Positions 45,671-54,773 of a DNA stretch of 64,000 bases are shown in pieces; positions within the stretch are counted from its first letter, which is position 1; each line of letters starts with the position of its first letter. A model generated the notes under the pieces. The model did no database searches and was not told the origin of the DNA. It saw only the letters and a list, made by a program, of their open reading frames with translations. The position numbers and the translations under genes were made by a program. Origin of the DNA: Paracoccaceae bacterium (GTDB taxonomy: Bacteria; Pseudomonadota; Alphaproteobacteria; Rhodobacterales; Rhodobacteraceae); the NCBI GenBank assembly GCA_018223125.1, contig JAAEZA010000001.1, forward strand, positions 4,922 to 68,921. The letters run 5' to 3'.

Positions 45671-46894
45671 ATGACCTTGGACAATGAATTTATCCGCAGC
45701 CAGTTTCCGGCGTTTTCGGCGCGGGCCCTGCAAGGACAGGCATTCTTTGAAAACGCAGGCGGGTCTTACACCTGTAAACAGGTGATTGACCGGCTGACCC
45801 GCTTTTATACCGAACGCAAGGTCCAGCCCTATGGTCCGTTCGAGGCCTCCGAACTTGGCGGTGCCGAGATGGACGAGGCCCGAAAACGCCTGGCAGCTAT
45901 CCTTGGGGTGGCCACGCATGAACTTTCCTTTGGGCCTTCCACAACGCAAAACACCTATGTGCTGGCGCAGGCCTTCGGGCAGTGGCTGAATGAAGGCGAT
46001 GCGATCATTGTGACCAATCAGGACCACGAGGCCAACACCGGCCCTTGGCGGCGTCTGGCGGATCGCGGCATCGAAGTGCGGGAATGGTGCGTAGACAGTG
46101 AATCCGGCTCCTTGTCGCTGGACGATCTTGGCGCGCTTCTGGACGGTAAGGTCAAGCTGCTGTGCTTCCCCCATTGTTCCAACGTGGTCGGAGAGATCAA
46201 TCCGGTCCGCGAAATCTGCGCCATTGCGCGGGATGCGGGGGTTTATACCTGTGTGGACGGGGTCAGCTATGCGCCCCACGGTCTGCCCAATGTGTGCGCG
46301 CTCGGGCCGGATGTCTACCTGTTCTCCAGCTACAAAACCTACGGGCCCCATCAGGGGATCATGGTGATGCGCGAAGGGTTGGGCATGGAACTGCCCAATC
46401 AGGCCCATTACTTCAACGCAGATACCCTTTACAAACGGTTCACCCCTGCGGGGCCGGATCACGCGCAGGTGGCAGCCTGTGCCGGTATCGCGGATTATAT
46501 CGATGCGGTTTACACCCATCACGGCGGTGTGGATGCCCGCGCCGCGACGCGGGGCGAGGCGGTGCACGATCTGATGCGCTCCTATGAAACCGAACTGCTG
46601 CAACCGCTGCTGGATTATCTGGGGGACAAGAACTCGGTCCGTCTGATCGGTCCGCGCAAGGCGTCGGCCAAGGCCCCCACCGTGGCCGTGCTTTCACAAA
46701 AGCCGGGGCTGCAACTGGCAACCGAACTGGCCCCGTTGGGGGTAAACGCGGGCGGCGGGGATTTTTATGGCGTGCGCTGCCTGAAAGGGCTGGGAATTGA
46801 TCCCGATCACGGCGTCTTGCGGGTCAGTTTTGTCCATTACACATCCAAAGGCGAAGTGGACAAATTAATTGAGGCTTTAGAACAGGTTTTGTGA
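45671..46894 (+). CDS. Class-V aminotransferase (cysteine-desulfurase-like)
   Basis: A PLP enzyme of 407 residues. The Schiff-base Lys is in SSYKTYGPHQG near residue 222; the PLP-contact Asp is in VDGVSYAPHG (about 197) and HEAN at about 120 fits the fold type I pocket. No conserved catalytic Cys loop typical of IscS/SufS is obvious, so true desulfurase activity is doubtful. ATG at 45671 with GGGAG 7 bases upstream; the frame is open to 45599. Its stop codon overlaps the -35 of the photolyase promoter. Confidence 0.87.
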   Translation: MTLDNEFIRSQFPAFSARALQGQAFFENAGGSYTCKQVIDRLTRFYTERKVQPYGPFEASELGGAEMDEARKRLAAILGVATHELSFGPSTTQNTYVLAQAFGQWLNEGDAIIVTNQDHEANTGPWRRLADRGIEVREWCVDSESGSLSLDDLGALLDGKVKLLCFPHCSNVVGEINPVREICAIARDAGVYTCVDGVSYAPHGLPNVCALGPDVYLFSSYKTYGPHQGIMVMREGLGMELPNQAHYFNADTLYKRFTPAGPDHAQVAACAGIADYIDAVYTHHGGVDARAATRGEAVHDLMRSYETELLQPLLDYLGDKNSVRLIGPRKASAKAPTVAVLSQKPGLQLATELAPLGVNAGGGDFYGVRCLKGLGIDPDHGVLRVSFVHYTSKGEVDKLIEALEQVL

Positions 46895-46920
46895 TCCGCA
46901 GGGCAGGGATTGGCGTATAG
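46892..46920 (+). promoter_or_regulatory. Candidate sigma-E (RpoE-ChrR type) promoter of photolyase gene
   Basis: TGATCC (46892-46897), exactly 18 bases, then TATAG (46916-46920). In Rhodobacter the singlet-oxygen sigma-E promoters read TGATCC-N18-TAAGA, and the photolyase and cfa genes there belong to that regulon. The -35 starts on the TGA stop of the aminotransferase gene. Initiation about 7 bases after the -10 would leave an almost leaderless mRNA (ATG at 46929). Confidence 0.7.
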
Positions 46921-46928
46921 TTCAGACT

Positions 46929-48353
46929 ATGACGAAACCTGCTCCTGTTCTTTGGTGGGTCCGGCGCGATCTGCGTCTGGCCGACAACCCCGCGCTGGCC
47001 CATGCGATTACATCGGGCGGGCCGGTCATCCCTGTGTTTATCCATGACGACAGTGTGGCGGGCCTTGGCGCTGCGCCGAAATGGCGGCTGGGACTCGGGC
47101 TGGCGTCATTCGCTAAAGCGCTGGAAGGGGCAGGAAGCCGCCTGATCCTGCGCCGCGGCGATGCGCTGGAGGTGCTGCAAAAGCTGATCGGGGAAACCGG
47201 CGCCACGGCGGTGGTCTGGTCCCGCGCCTATGATCCGGATGCGATTGCGCGGGACACCGAAGTGAAATCCGCCCTGAAGGATCAGGGGCTTGCGGTCGAA
47301 AGCTGCGCCGGTCACCTGCTGTTCGAGCCCTGGCAGGTCGAAACCAAAGCAGGCGGCTATTACAAGGTTTACAGTCCGTTCTGGCGTGCCGTGCGGGACG
47401 AGCCTGTCGCTGCCTGCCTGCCAGCCCCCGAAGAAATCGCAGCGCCGGATAGCTGGCCCCGCAGTGAAGATCTTGCAGACTGGCAGATGGGGGCCGCCAT
47501 GAACCGAGGCGCCGATGTGGTGCGGTCATATGCCTGTATCGGAGAGGCGGCAGCCGCGCAACGGCTGGAAGATTTCCTCGACGGACCGATCGAGGATTAC
47601 AAGGAGGGGCGGGATTATCCCGACCGCCATGTGACGTCCGGCCTGTCCGAAAACCTGACCTACGGGGAAATCGCGCCGCGCCGCCTGTGGCACGCGGGGC
47701 GACAGGCGCTGGAACAGGGCGCCGCAGGGGCGGAGCATTTCCTGAAAGAAGTGGTCTGGCGCGAGTTTGCCTATCATTTGGCCTATCACACGCCCCATAT
47801 GCTGACCCGCAACTGGCGCGAGGAATGGGAAGATTTCAACTGGCGCGATGATAATGAGGACGCTGAAAAATGGCGGCGCGGCATGACTGGCGAACCGATG
47901 GTGGATGCCGCCATGCGCGAGCTTTACACCACCGGCACAATGCACAACCGCCTGCGCATGATCGCGGGGTCGTATCTGACCAAACACCTGCTGACAGACT
48001 GGCGTGTGGGGCAGGCATGGTTCGAACAAACCCTGATCGACTGGGATCCCGCCTCTAACGCGATGGGCTGGCAATGGGTGGCAGGCAGCGGACCGGATGC
48101 CTCTCCGTTTTTTCGGGTGTTCAATCCCGAAACCCAAGGCGAGAAATTTGACGGCAATCAGAACTATCGTGATCTCTACCTAAAAGGGGGCGAGGATGAA
48201 CTGGGCCGAAGCCCGGCGAAGGACTTTTACAACGCAATTCCACGATCATGGAACATCACGGCTGACACCCCCAGACCGGAGCGAATGATCTCTTTGAAAG
48301 AAGGACGGGACCGCGCGTTGTCTGCCTATAAAGGCGCCAGAGAAAAGGGGTAA
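46929..48353 (+). CDS. phrA: Deoxyribodipyrimidine photolyase (class I)
   Basis: Repairs UV-induced cyclobutane dimers with blue light. 474 residues: the N-terminal antenna domain starts PVLWWVRRDLRLADNPAL (about 6-23) and the FAD-binding helical domain (about 195-470) holds ENLTYGEIAPRRLW, EVVWREFAYHLAYH, MHNRLRMI and NPETQGEKFD. Length fits class I CPD photolyases. Followed 73 bp later by cfa; the pair is likely one stress-induced unit behind the sigma-E-like promoter. Confidence 0.94.
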   Translation: MTKPAPVLWWVRRDLRLADNPALAHAITSGGPVIPVFIHDDSVAGLGAAPKWRLGLGLASFAKALEGAGSRLILRRGDALEVLQKLIGETGATAVVWSRAYDPDAIARDTEVKSALKDQGLAVESCAGHLLFEPWQVETKAGGYYKVYSPFWRAVRDEPVAACLPAPEEIAAPDSWPRSEDLADWQMGAAMNRGADVVRSYACIGEAAAAQRLEDFLDGPIEDYKEGRDYPDRHVTSGLSENLTYGEIAPRRLWHAGRQALEQGAAGAEHFLKEVVWREFAYHLAYHTPHMLTRNWREEWEDFNWRDDNEDAEKWRRGMTGEPMVDAAMRELYTTGTMHNRLRMIAGSYLTKHLLTDWRVGQAWFEQTLIDWDPASNAMGWQWVAGSGPDASPFFRVFNPETQGEKFDGNQNYRDLYLKGGEDELGRSPAKDFYNAIPRSWNITADTPRPERMISLKEGRDRALSAYKGAREKG

Positions 48354-48426
48354 ACCCTTGGTTAACAAGAGGCTTGGCAGACAAAAAACCTTGGTTTAGG
48401 CTCTGTCTCATAACAGGGAGAGTTGG

Positions 48427-49638
48427 ATGCAGGGATTTACATCCACAGACGGTCAAAAGGATTTGCCGCGCTATTTTGGTGCGGCGTTTTCCCAATTAAA
48501 GAAGATCCGTAACGGCACTCTGGAAATTGTGTTGCCGGACGGGCGTCTGTTTCTGGTCAATGCTCCTGATCCGGGCCCCGTTGCGCGTGTGGAGATCCAC
48601 AACGATGAGGTGTTTACCCGTCTGGCACGGGAAGGGGATATGGGATTCAGCGATGCCTATCTTGAAGGCTGGTGGTCCTCTCCGGATTTGCAGGCGTTTC
48701 TGGATCTGGTCTTTGCCAATAATGAAGAAGTGGGTCACGGCTTTCCGGGCGGTTTTCTGATCCAGTATTATGAACGCTTGCGCCATTGGCTGCGGGGCAA
48801 TTCAAAAACGCAGGCCCGTAAGAATATCTCTTACCACTATGATTTGGGGAATGATTTCTACTCCAAATGGCTGGATGAAACCATGACCTATTCTTCGGCC
48901 CTGTTTCTGACGGGCCAGGAAGATATGGCCAAGGCGCAGATTCAGAAATATGCCTCGCTTTGTGATGAAATGGGCATGAAGGAAGGTGATCACCTTCTGG
49001 AAATCGGCTGTGGCTGGGGTGGTTTTGCAGAGTATGCTGCGGGAACCCGCGGGGCGCGGATGACCTGTCTGACGATTTCGCAGGAACAACATGATTTTGC
49101 GAAAAAACGTATGTTTGAGGCGGGTCTGGCCGATCGGGTCGATGTGGTCATGCGTGACTACCGTGACGAAACCGGCAGATATGACGGGATCGCCTCTATC
49201 GAGATGTTCGAAGCCGTGGGCGAGAAATACTGGCCGACCTATTTTAACGCGGTTCATGATCGCCTGAAGCCGGGCGCAAATGCCAGCCTGCAAATCATTA
49301 CCATCGCCAACGAACTGTTCCCGAAGTACCGGAAAACCGTCGATTTCATTCAGAAGCATGTGTTTCCGGGTGGTATGCTGCCAAGCCCGAATGCGCTGCG
49401 CACAGAGGTGGAGCGGGCAGGGTTGTCCTATCTGAAATCAGTCGAGTTCGGCGAAAGTTATTCCATCACACTGCGGCGCTGGTACGAAACATTCAACGCC
49501 GCGTGGCCGGAGATCATGCAATTGGGGTTTGACCAGCGGTTCAAGAATATGTGGGATTTCTACCTGACAAGCTGTGCTTCCGGCTTTCACTATGGCACAA
49601 CGGACGTGACTCAAGTGACCATTCAACGGCCGAAATAA
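48427..49638 (+). CDS. cfa: Cyclopropane-fatty-acyl-phospholipid synthase
   Basis: Methylenates unsaturated acyl chains of membrane lipids using S-adenosylmethionine. 403 residues, with the SAM loop LEIGCGWGGF at 191-200 and the preceding ISYHYDLGNDFYSKWLD and TYSSALF motifs of the family. CFA synthases protect membranes against singlet oxygen and acid stress. AGGGAGAG lies before the ATG. 73 bp after photolyase and 16 bp before trgA on the same strand. Confidence 0.94.
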   Translation: MQGFTSTDGQKDLPRYFGAAFSQLKKIRNGTLEIVLPDGRLFLVNAPDPGPVARVEIHNDEVFTRLAREGDMGFSDAYLEGWWSSPDLQAFLDLVFANNEEVGHGFPGGFLIQYYERLRHWLRGNSKTQARKNISYHYDLGNDFYSKWLDETMTYSSALFLTGQEDMAKAQIQKYASLCDEMGMKEGDHLLEIGCGWGGFAEYAAGTRGARMTCLTISQEQHDFAKKRMFEAGLADRVDVVMRDYRDETGRYDGIASIEMFEAVGEKYWPTYFNAVHDRLKPGANASLQIITIANELFPKYRKTVDFIQKHVFPGGMLPSPNALRTEVERAGLSYLKSVEFGESYSITLRRWYETFNAAWPEIMQLGFDQRFKNMWDFYLTSCASGFHYGTTDVTQVTIQRPK

Positions 49639-49654
49639 TAAAAAAGGGACAGCG

Positions 49655-50095
49655 ATGCCGACAGCAGCAAAATTGATTGCGGGATTGGCTTTGGCGCTCA
49701 CCGCAGCAGTGGCCGCCTGTGTTTTCATACAGGAACATCCTGAAATGCCGATCGGCCTGCGGTTTGTTCTGGGTAACGCGTTCGTCGGGTTTTTTGCCGG
49801 CTGGTATGCGCTGGGCCGCAGTCCCGGTTACAGCAATATGACCGGCGCGATGAGCGGGCTGCGCTCTCTCGTGATGTTGCTGATCGGGGCGGGGATCGTT
49901 TTCGGGGGCCGGTTTGTGTTTTCCAATCTGGGGCAGTTCCGCTCCCGTGATCCGGTAGAAATTCCCCTTTTGTGGATTGAGACGACGTTTGAATATGTCG
50001 TGCTTGCCCTCACGCCCAGCGTCGGTATCACTCTGCTGATCGGCGGGCTGTTGTCCGGTATTGCCACCTATCAGGCCAGTCGCCACTGGCGTTGA
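49655..50095 (+). CDS. trgA: TrgA-like membrane protein (tellurite resistance)
   Basis: 146 residues with about four hydrophobic segments (about 5-26, 36-54, 70-90, 115-138) and the motif FVGFFAGWYALG. Identified as TrgA by size, membrane topology and context: in Rhodobacter sphaeroides trgA, trgB and cysK form a tellurite-resistance locus in this order. Biochemical role unknown. 16 bp after cfa, 21 bp before trgB. Confidence 0.8.
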   Translation: MPTAAKLIAGLALALTAAVAACVFIQEHPEMPIGLRFVLGNAFVGFFAGWYALGRSPGYSNMTGAMSGLRSLVMLLIGAGIVFGGRFVFSNLGQFRSRDPVEIPLLWIETTFEYVVLALTPSVGITLLIGGLLSGIATYQASRHWR

Positions 50096-50116
50096 AACAA
50101 AGCGAAAATTATCAGA

Positions 50117-51181
50117 ATGCGTGTATTTCTTTCCGACCGTAACGTCGCCCTGGCGTTATGTCCCGATGCCGACTGGCAACCCGACCGCGTTACCGGTTTC
50201 AGCCCTGACGCCAATGGCGCATTGGTTGCTGTGTCCGGTGGGCAGTGCGAAGGTGTATCCATCCTTTGCGAGGCTTCGCTGAAAGAACCTTTTGCAAGTT
50301 ATTTCAATGGCCTGTCAGAAGAGGTGAAATCACTTTCCGGCGCCTTCGGTCCGGTTTTCGCAGCTGTTACCGACTGTCCGGAACCGGCAGAATTTACCGT
50401 TCATGCCCGTGCGGTAGAGGCCTGCGTCGCCCGTGACACCGCGCAGATTCTTGACGCGCCGACGGGTTTTAACACGCCTGTAAACCGTGCGGGTCTGCTG
50501 ATGCGGGCGCGCTCTTTCGTGCGGGCGGAAAAGTCGGACGAACGGGTTCCGGCATCCGTAAGGCGCGGGTTTCGTCGCGGGGCCGTGCAACAGGAAAGCA
50601 GGGCCTTGCCCTATGCCCGTTACTTTGATGTCGAGGATGTCCACTTGCGCCATCCCCGTTTTGACGGCGGTATGTCGCCGGTGATTGAACGCACAGTGCT
50701 GCGTGCTGCTGATGCGGTGACGGTGCTGCCCTATGATCCGGTCCGTGATCAGGTGGTGGTTGTCGAACAGTTCCGCCCCGCTGCCTATGTGCGGGGGGAT
50801 TGCCACCCTTGGGTACTGGAACCGGTCGCAGGGCGCTGTGACGGGGACGAGCCTGTTGAGGAAGTCGCCCGCCGCGAGATGATCGAGGAAGCGGGTTTGA
50901 CCCTTTTGGGGCTGGAAAAAATCGCCAATTACTATCCGTCGCCCGGCTGCCTGTCTGAATATCTTTTTACATTTTTAGGGCTTGTGGATTTGTCAGATGC
51001 GCAAAGCGGCGTACATGGTGTGGCGAGCGAGGATGAGGATATACAGACCCACATCCTGAGCTTTGATGAAGCAATGGCTCTGGTGGCCAGTGGAGAGGCA
51101 GATAATGGACCCTTGTTGCTTTCGCTGTACTGGCTCGGGGCCAATCGCGAACGATTGCGCAGAGAGGCAAGCGCCGCTTGA
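50117..51181 (+). CDS. trgB: TrgB-like NUDIX hydrolase
   Basis: 354 residues. The N-terminal part (about 1-150) includes a gamma-glutamylcyclotransferase/AIG2-like region; the C-terminal NUDIX domain (about 190-340) has a complete Nudix box, GRCDGDEP...REMIEEAGL (about 238-260), of the ADP-ribose pyrophosphatase type. In R. sphaeroides the homologous gene is part of the tellurite locus. The substrate during tellurite exposure is unknown; sugar-nucleotide hydrolysis is inferred from the box. Confidence 0.85.
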   Translation: MRVFLSDRNVALALCPDADWQPDRVTGFSPDANGALVAVSGGQCEGVSILCEASLKEPFASYFNGLSEEVKSLSGAFGPVFAAVTDCPEPAEFTVHARAVEACVARDTAQILDAPTGFNTPVNRAGLLMRARSFVRAEKSDERVPASVRRGFRRGAVQQESRALPYARYFDVEDVHLRHPRFDGGMSPVIERTVLRAADAVTVLPYDPVRDQVVVVEQFRPAAYVRGDCHPWVLEPVAGRCDGDEPVEEVARREMIEEAGLTLLGLEKIANYYPSPGCLSEYLFTFLGLVDLSDAQSGVHGVASEDEDIQTHILSFDEAMALVASGEADNGPLLLSLYWLGANRERLRREASAA

Positions 51182-51235
51182 AACCGCTTGGGGCGGCGCG
51201 TATCAAGGAAGCAAGCAGTCTTAAGGATACCTCTG

Positions 51236-52270
51236 ATGACAATTTACCAAGACCTTCCCCATGCCGTTGGCAACACCCCTCTGATCCGCCTGAACAAAGC
51301 GTCGGAACTGACGGGCTGTGAGATTCTGGGCAAAGCGGAGTTTATGAATCCGGGCCAGTCCGTGAAGGACCGTGCCGCGCTCAGCATCATCAAGGACGCC
51401 ATGGCGCGGGGCGAATTGCGTCCGGGCGGCACAATTGTCGAAGGCACTGCTGGCAATACAGGCATCGGGCTTGCGCTGGTGGGGTCGGCGCTCGGGTTCA
51501 AGACGGTGATCGTGATTCCCGAAACGCAAAGTCAGGAAAAAAAGGACATGATCCGTTTGGCTGGGGCCGAACTGGTGCAGGTGCCTGCAAAACCCTATCG
51601 AGACCCAAACAACTTTGTGAAATATTCGGCCCGTCTGGCAGAAGAACTGGCCAAAACCGAACCCAATGGCGCGATCTGGGCAAACCAGTTTGACAATGTG
51701 GCCAATAAACAGGCCCATATCGACACGACCGCACCGGAAATCTGGGAGCAGACCAACGGTAAGGTTGACGGATTTATCTGTGCCTGCGGTTCGGGTGGAA
51801 CGCTGGCCGGTATGGCCGACGGCCTGCGTGCTAAAAACAAGGACATCAGGATTGGTATTGCCGATCCGGACGGTGCTTCGCTTTACAACTATTTTGTGCA
51901 CGGCGAGTTGAAGGCCGAAGGCGGTTCCATTGCCGAAGGCATCGGGCAGGTGCGTATTACCAAAAACCTTGAGGGGTTGAAGGTGGATCACGCCTACAAC
52001 ATTCCGGACGCAGAAGGCATCGATATTGTCTTTGACCTGCTGCAGGAAGAGGGGCTTTGCATGGGCCTTTCCACGGGCATCAATATCGCAGGTGCCATCC
52101 GCATGGCCAAGGATATGGGGCCGGGCCACACGATCGTGACGATCCTCTGTGACTACGGCACAAGGTATCAGGCCAAACTGTTCAATCCTTCCTTCCTGCG
52201 GGAAAAAGGCCTGCCAATCCCCCATTGGCTGGAAAAGAAACGTACCGATATACCGACGGTATTCGAATAG
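51236..52270 (+). CDS. cysK: Cysteine synthase A
   Basis: Makes L-cysteine from O-acetylserine and sulfide. 344 residues (E. coli CysK has 323; extra length at the C-terminus). PLP Lys44 in NPGQSVKDRAA, substrate loop EGTAGNTGIG and phosphate loop GSGGT are present. AAGGA lies before the ATG at 51236. Third gene of the trgA-trgB-cysK set; cysteine or thiol supply may explain its part in tellurite tolerance. Confidence 0.95.
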   Translation: MTIYQDLPHAVGNTPLIRLNKASELTGCEILGKAEFMNPGQSVKDRAALSIIKDAMARGELRPGGTIVEGTAGNTGIGLALVGSALGFKTVIVIPETQSQEKKDMIRLAGAELVQVPAKPYRDPNNFVKYSARLAEELAKTEPNGAIWANQFDNVANKQAHIDTTAPEIWEQTNGKVDGFICACGSGGTLAGMADGLRAKNKDIRIGIADPDGASLYNYFVHGELKAEGGSIAEGIGQVRITKNLEGLKVDHAYNIPDAEGIDIVFDLLQEEGLCMGLSTGINIAGAIRMAKDMGPGHTIVTILCDYGTRYQAKLFNPSFLREKGLPIPHWLEKKRTDIPTVFE

Positions 52271-52277
52271 GACCACA

Positions 52278-54773
52278 ATGAAGCGACTATTTCTGACTCT
52301 GGTGCTGCTGGTGGCTCTGCCACTGGCAGCTTTCGCACAAACTGTTGAAACCACGTTTGACAAGCCTGCATTCGAAAGCACGGTTGAACGGGCCAATGAA
52401 GTGCTGGAATCCGCAACCGCTTCGGACGAGGCGCTGGAGCAGTTACGCAAGCAGCTTGTGAGTTTCCGCAGCAGTGCAGCAGAGCTGAAAGAACAGGCGC
52501 TGACCAAAACCGAACCGGTACAGGACCGGCTTGACGCCCTTGGTGCCCCGCCCGCCGAAGGGGAAAGCGAGGCGGAAGATGTCGCCGCGCTGCGCGACCA
52601 GCTGAACAAGGAACTGGACAAGGCCAAAGCGCCGGTTAAAGCTGCAGAAGATCTCTATAAACAGGCGGACGGGCTGATCACCCAAATCGACGAACTGATG
52701 CGCCATCGCAGTACGGCCCGTCTTGTTGCCCAGAATGAATCGCCCCTTGATCCGCGCCAGATCACCGCCGCAATCTCTGCGCTGGTGGCATTCAATGCGG
52801 AGCTCTGGGCCGAAGTTACTGCCAACCTGTCAAGCGAGAACCGCGCCTCCTTGCGCATCGGTAACCTGATGCTGGTCGCGGTGTTGTTGTCAATAGCCCT
52901 GGTACTGCTGTTGCGTTCGCGGGTGTGGTCGCGCCGTGTGCAGGCGTTTTTCAGCCGCAACGCTTCGGCGCGGACCGCTGCGCTCTACGGGTTTATCGGA
53001 TCGCTTTCACAACTGGTTCTGCCAGCGTTCGGGCTGTTTGTCTTGGTGCAGGCGTTGCTCTTGCTCGACCTGTTCGATCTGCGGGGTTATTTCATCCTGC
53101 GCAGTCTCGGGATCGCCGGTTTCTCGCTTTATTTTGCCAGTTGGCTGGCCCGTTCGCTTTTCGTGGCCACCTCCAATCAGGGGCCGTTGATAGAGATCGA
53201 CGAATCCCTGACGGGACCGATGAAAAGGTCTTTCCTTGCACTTGGTCTTATGTTCGCGCTGCGGGCCATGCTCGATGCTGCTGCGGTTGGCTCGGGGCAG
53301 AGCCCCGCATTCCTTGCGGCAATTCCGACGCTGACATTCCCGCTGATTGTGGTCGGTGGGATCGCCCTTTTCCGCATCGGACGGGTGCTTGCGAGTGAGG
53401 CGCAAGTGGCGGGGAAACAGGAAGACGGCAATCCGTTTCTGGGCCGTGTTGCCACGATAATGGGCAATATATGTGTGGCCGCAGGGGTGGCGGGGCCGGT
53501 TCTGGCGGCGCTCGGCTTTGACAGTGCGGGCAACCGGCTGGTGTTTTCAACCGCCGCTTCCCTGTTGCTGATCACCGGTTTCTATATCTTCTTCCGGCTT
53601 ATCGGTTCGCTGACCGGCTATACCGGCAACACGGCAACTTCCGCAGGGGATGAAGATGAATCCCAGCGTTATGGCGCGCTCTTCCGTGTGGCTGTCGGGT
53701 TTATCATGATCTGTATCGCCCTGCCGATCCTCGCACTGATCTGGGGGGCCCGTGTGGTGGACCTGCAAGAGGTCTGGCTGATGGCGCGGGACGGGATCGC
53801 CTTTGGCGATAACCGCATCTCGCTGACGGACTTCCTGACCTTCGTACTGGTGTTTTCCATCGGTTACACCATCACCCGTATCCTGCAATCGGCACTGCGC
53901 ACCACGGTGCTGCCAAATACGCGGCTTGATAGCGGCGGGCAGAATGCCATTGTCACCGGCACCGGTTATGTGGGTATCTTCTTTGCAGCACTTGCGGCGA
54001 TTACGGCGACAGGGCTGGACCTGTCCAATCTTGCGATTGTGGCTGGTGCCCTTTCGGTTGGTATCGGTTTTGGCCTGCAAACCATCGTGTCGAACTTCGT
54101 TTCCGGTATCATCCTGCTGATCGAACGCCCGATCAAGGCAGGCGACTGGATCGAAGTCGGCACCTATTCCGGTTACGTGCGTAAGATCTCGGTTCGCTCG
54201 ACCGAGGTGGAAACATTCGACCGCGCTTCAGTGGTGATCCCGAACGCCGATCTGATTTCCGGTACAGTCACAAACTGGACCCATTCCAGCATGGCCGGAC
54301 GGGTGCGTGTTCCGGTTGGTGTGTCCTATGGCAGCGACCCGCGCCATGTAGAGAAAATTCTGCTGGAGGTGGCAGAGTCCCATCCGATGGTGCTGCTTGA
54401 TCCGGGTCCGGCGATCATGTTCATGGGGTTCGGGGCGGACAGTCTGGATTTTGAAATCCGTGCGATCCTGCGGGATGTGAACTGGATGCTATCGGCCAAA
54501 TCCGACATGAACTTTGAGATCTTCAAACGCTTCAGCGAAGAAGGCATCGAAATTCCGTTCGCACAGCGGGATGTCTTTATCAAGAACCTCGACGATCTGA
54601 AGAAGTATTCCGACTCTTCCGGCAAGGAGAAACCGGAAGCGCAAGACGCTGACTCCACACCGTCCAAAGACGATGCAAACGCAGAGGAACAGCGCAAGCA
54701 TTCCGCGGCTGCGAAAGACAATGAGGACGACACCGTTGGCGACGATGGCGGGGATGCGCCGGGTAAGGTCTAG
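52278..54773 (+). CDS. MscS-family mechanosensitive channel with long periplasmic N-terminus
   Basis: 831 residues: signal peptide (1-20, cut near AFA), a coiled-coil periplasmic region (about 25-190), some ten membrane helices (about 200-590), the MscS pore helix and beta domain (about 575-690, with LSVGIGFGLQTIVSNFVSGIILLIERPIKAGDWI), a C-terminal cytoplasmic vestibule and a charged tail. Resembles the large MscK/MscM-type channels. It starts 7 bp after cysK, so it is probably part of that transcript. Its stop shares a CTAG with the convergent pccR stop. Confidence 0.9.
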   Translation: MKRLFLTLVLLVALPLAAFAQTVETTFDKPAFESTVERANEVLESATASDEALEQLRKQLVSFRSSAAELKEQALTKTEPVQDRLDALGAPPAEGESEAEDVAALRDQLNKELDKAKAPVKAAEDLYKQADGLITQIDELMRHRSTARLVAQNESPLDPRQITAAISALVAFNAELWAEVTANLSSENRASLRIGNLMLVAVLLSIALVLLLRSRVWSRRVQAFFSRNASARTAALYGFIGSLSQLVLPAFGLFVLVQALLLLDLFDLRGYFILRSLGIAGFSLYFASWLARSLFVATSNQGPLIEIDESLTGPMKRSFLALGLMFALRAMLDAAAVGSGQSPAFLAAIPTLTFPLIVVGGIALFRIGRVLASEAQVAGKQEDGNPFLGRVATIMGNICVAAGVAGPVLAALGFDSAGNRLVFSTAASLLLITGFYIFFRLIGSLTGYTGNTATSAGDEDESQRYGALFRVAVGFIMICIALPILALIWGARVVDLQEVWLMARDGIAFGDNRISLTDFLTFVLVFSIGYTITRILQSALRTTVLPNTRLDSGGQNAIVTGTGYVGIFFAALAAITATGLDLSNLAIVAGALSVGIGFGLQTIVSNFVSGIILLIERPIKAGDWIEVGTYSGYVRKISVRSTEVETFDRASVVIPNADLISGTVTNWTHSSMAGRVRVPVGVSYGSDPRHVEKILLEVAESHPMVLLDPGPAIMFMGFGADSLDFEIRAILRDVNWMLSAKSDMNFEIFKRFSEEGIEIPFAQRDVFIKNLDDLKKYSDSSGKEKPEAQDADSTPSKDDANAEEQRKHSAAAKDNEDDTVGDDGGDAPGKV

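Noticed and set aside
45671-46894. Calling the class-V aminotransferase a true cysteine desulfurase (IscS/SufS)
   Set aside because: No conserved active-site Cys loop is evident and no isc/suf genes are adjacent.
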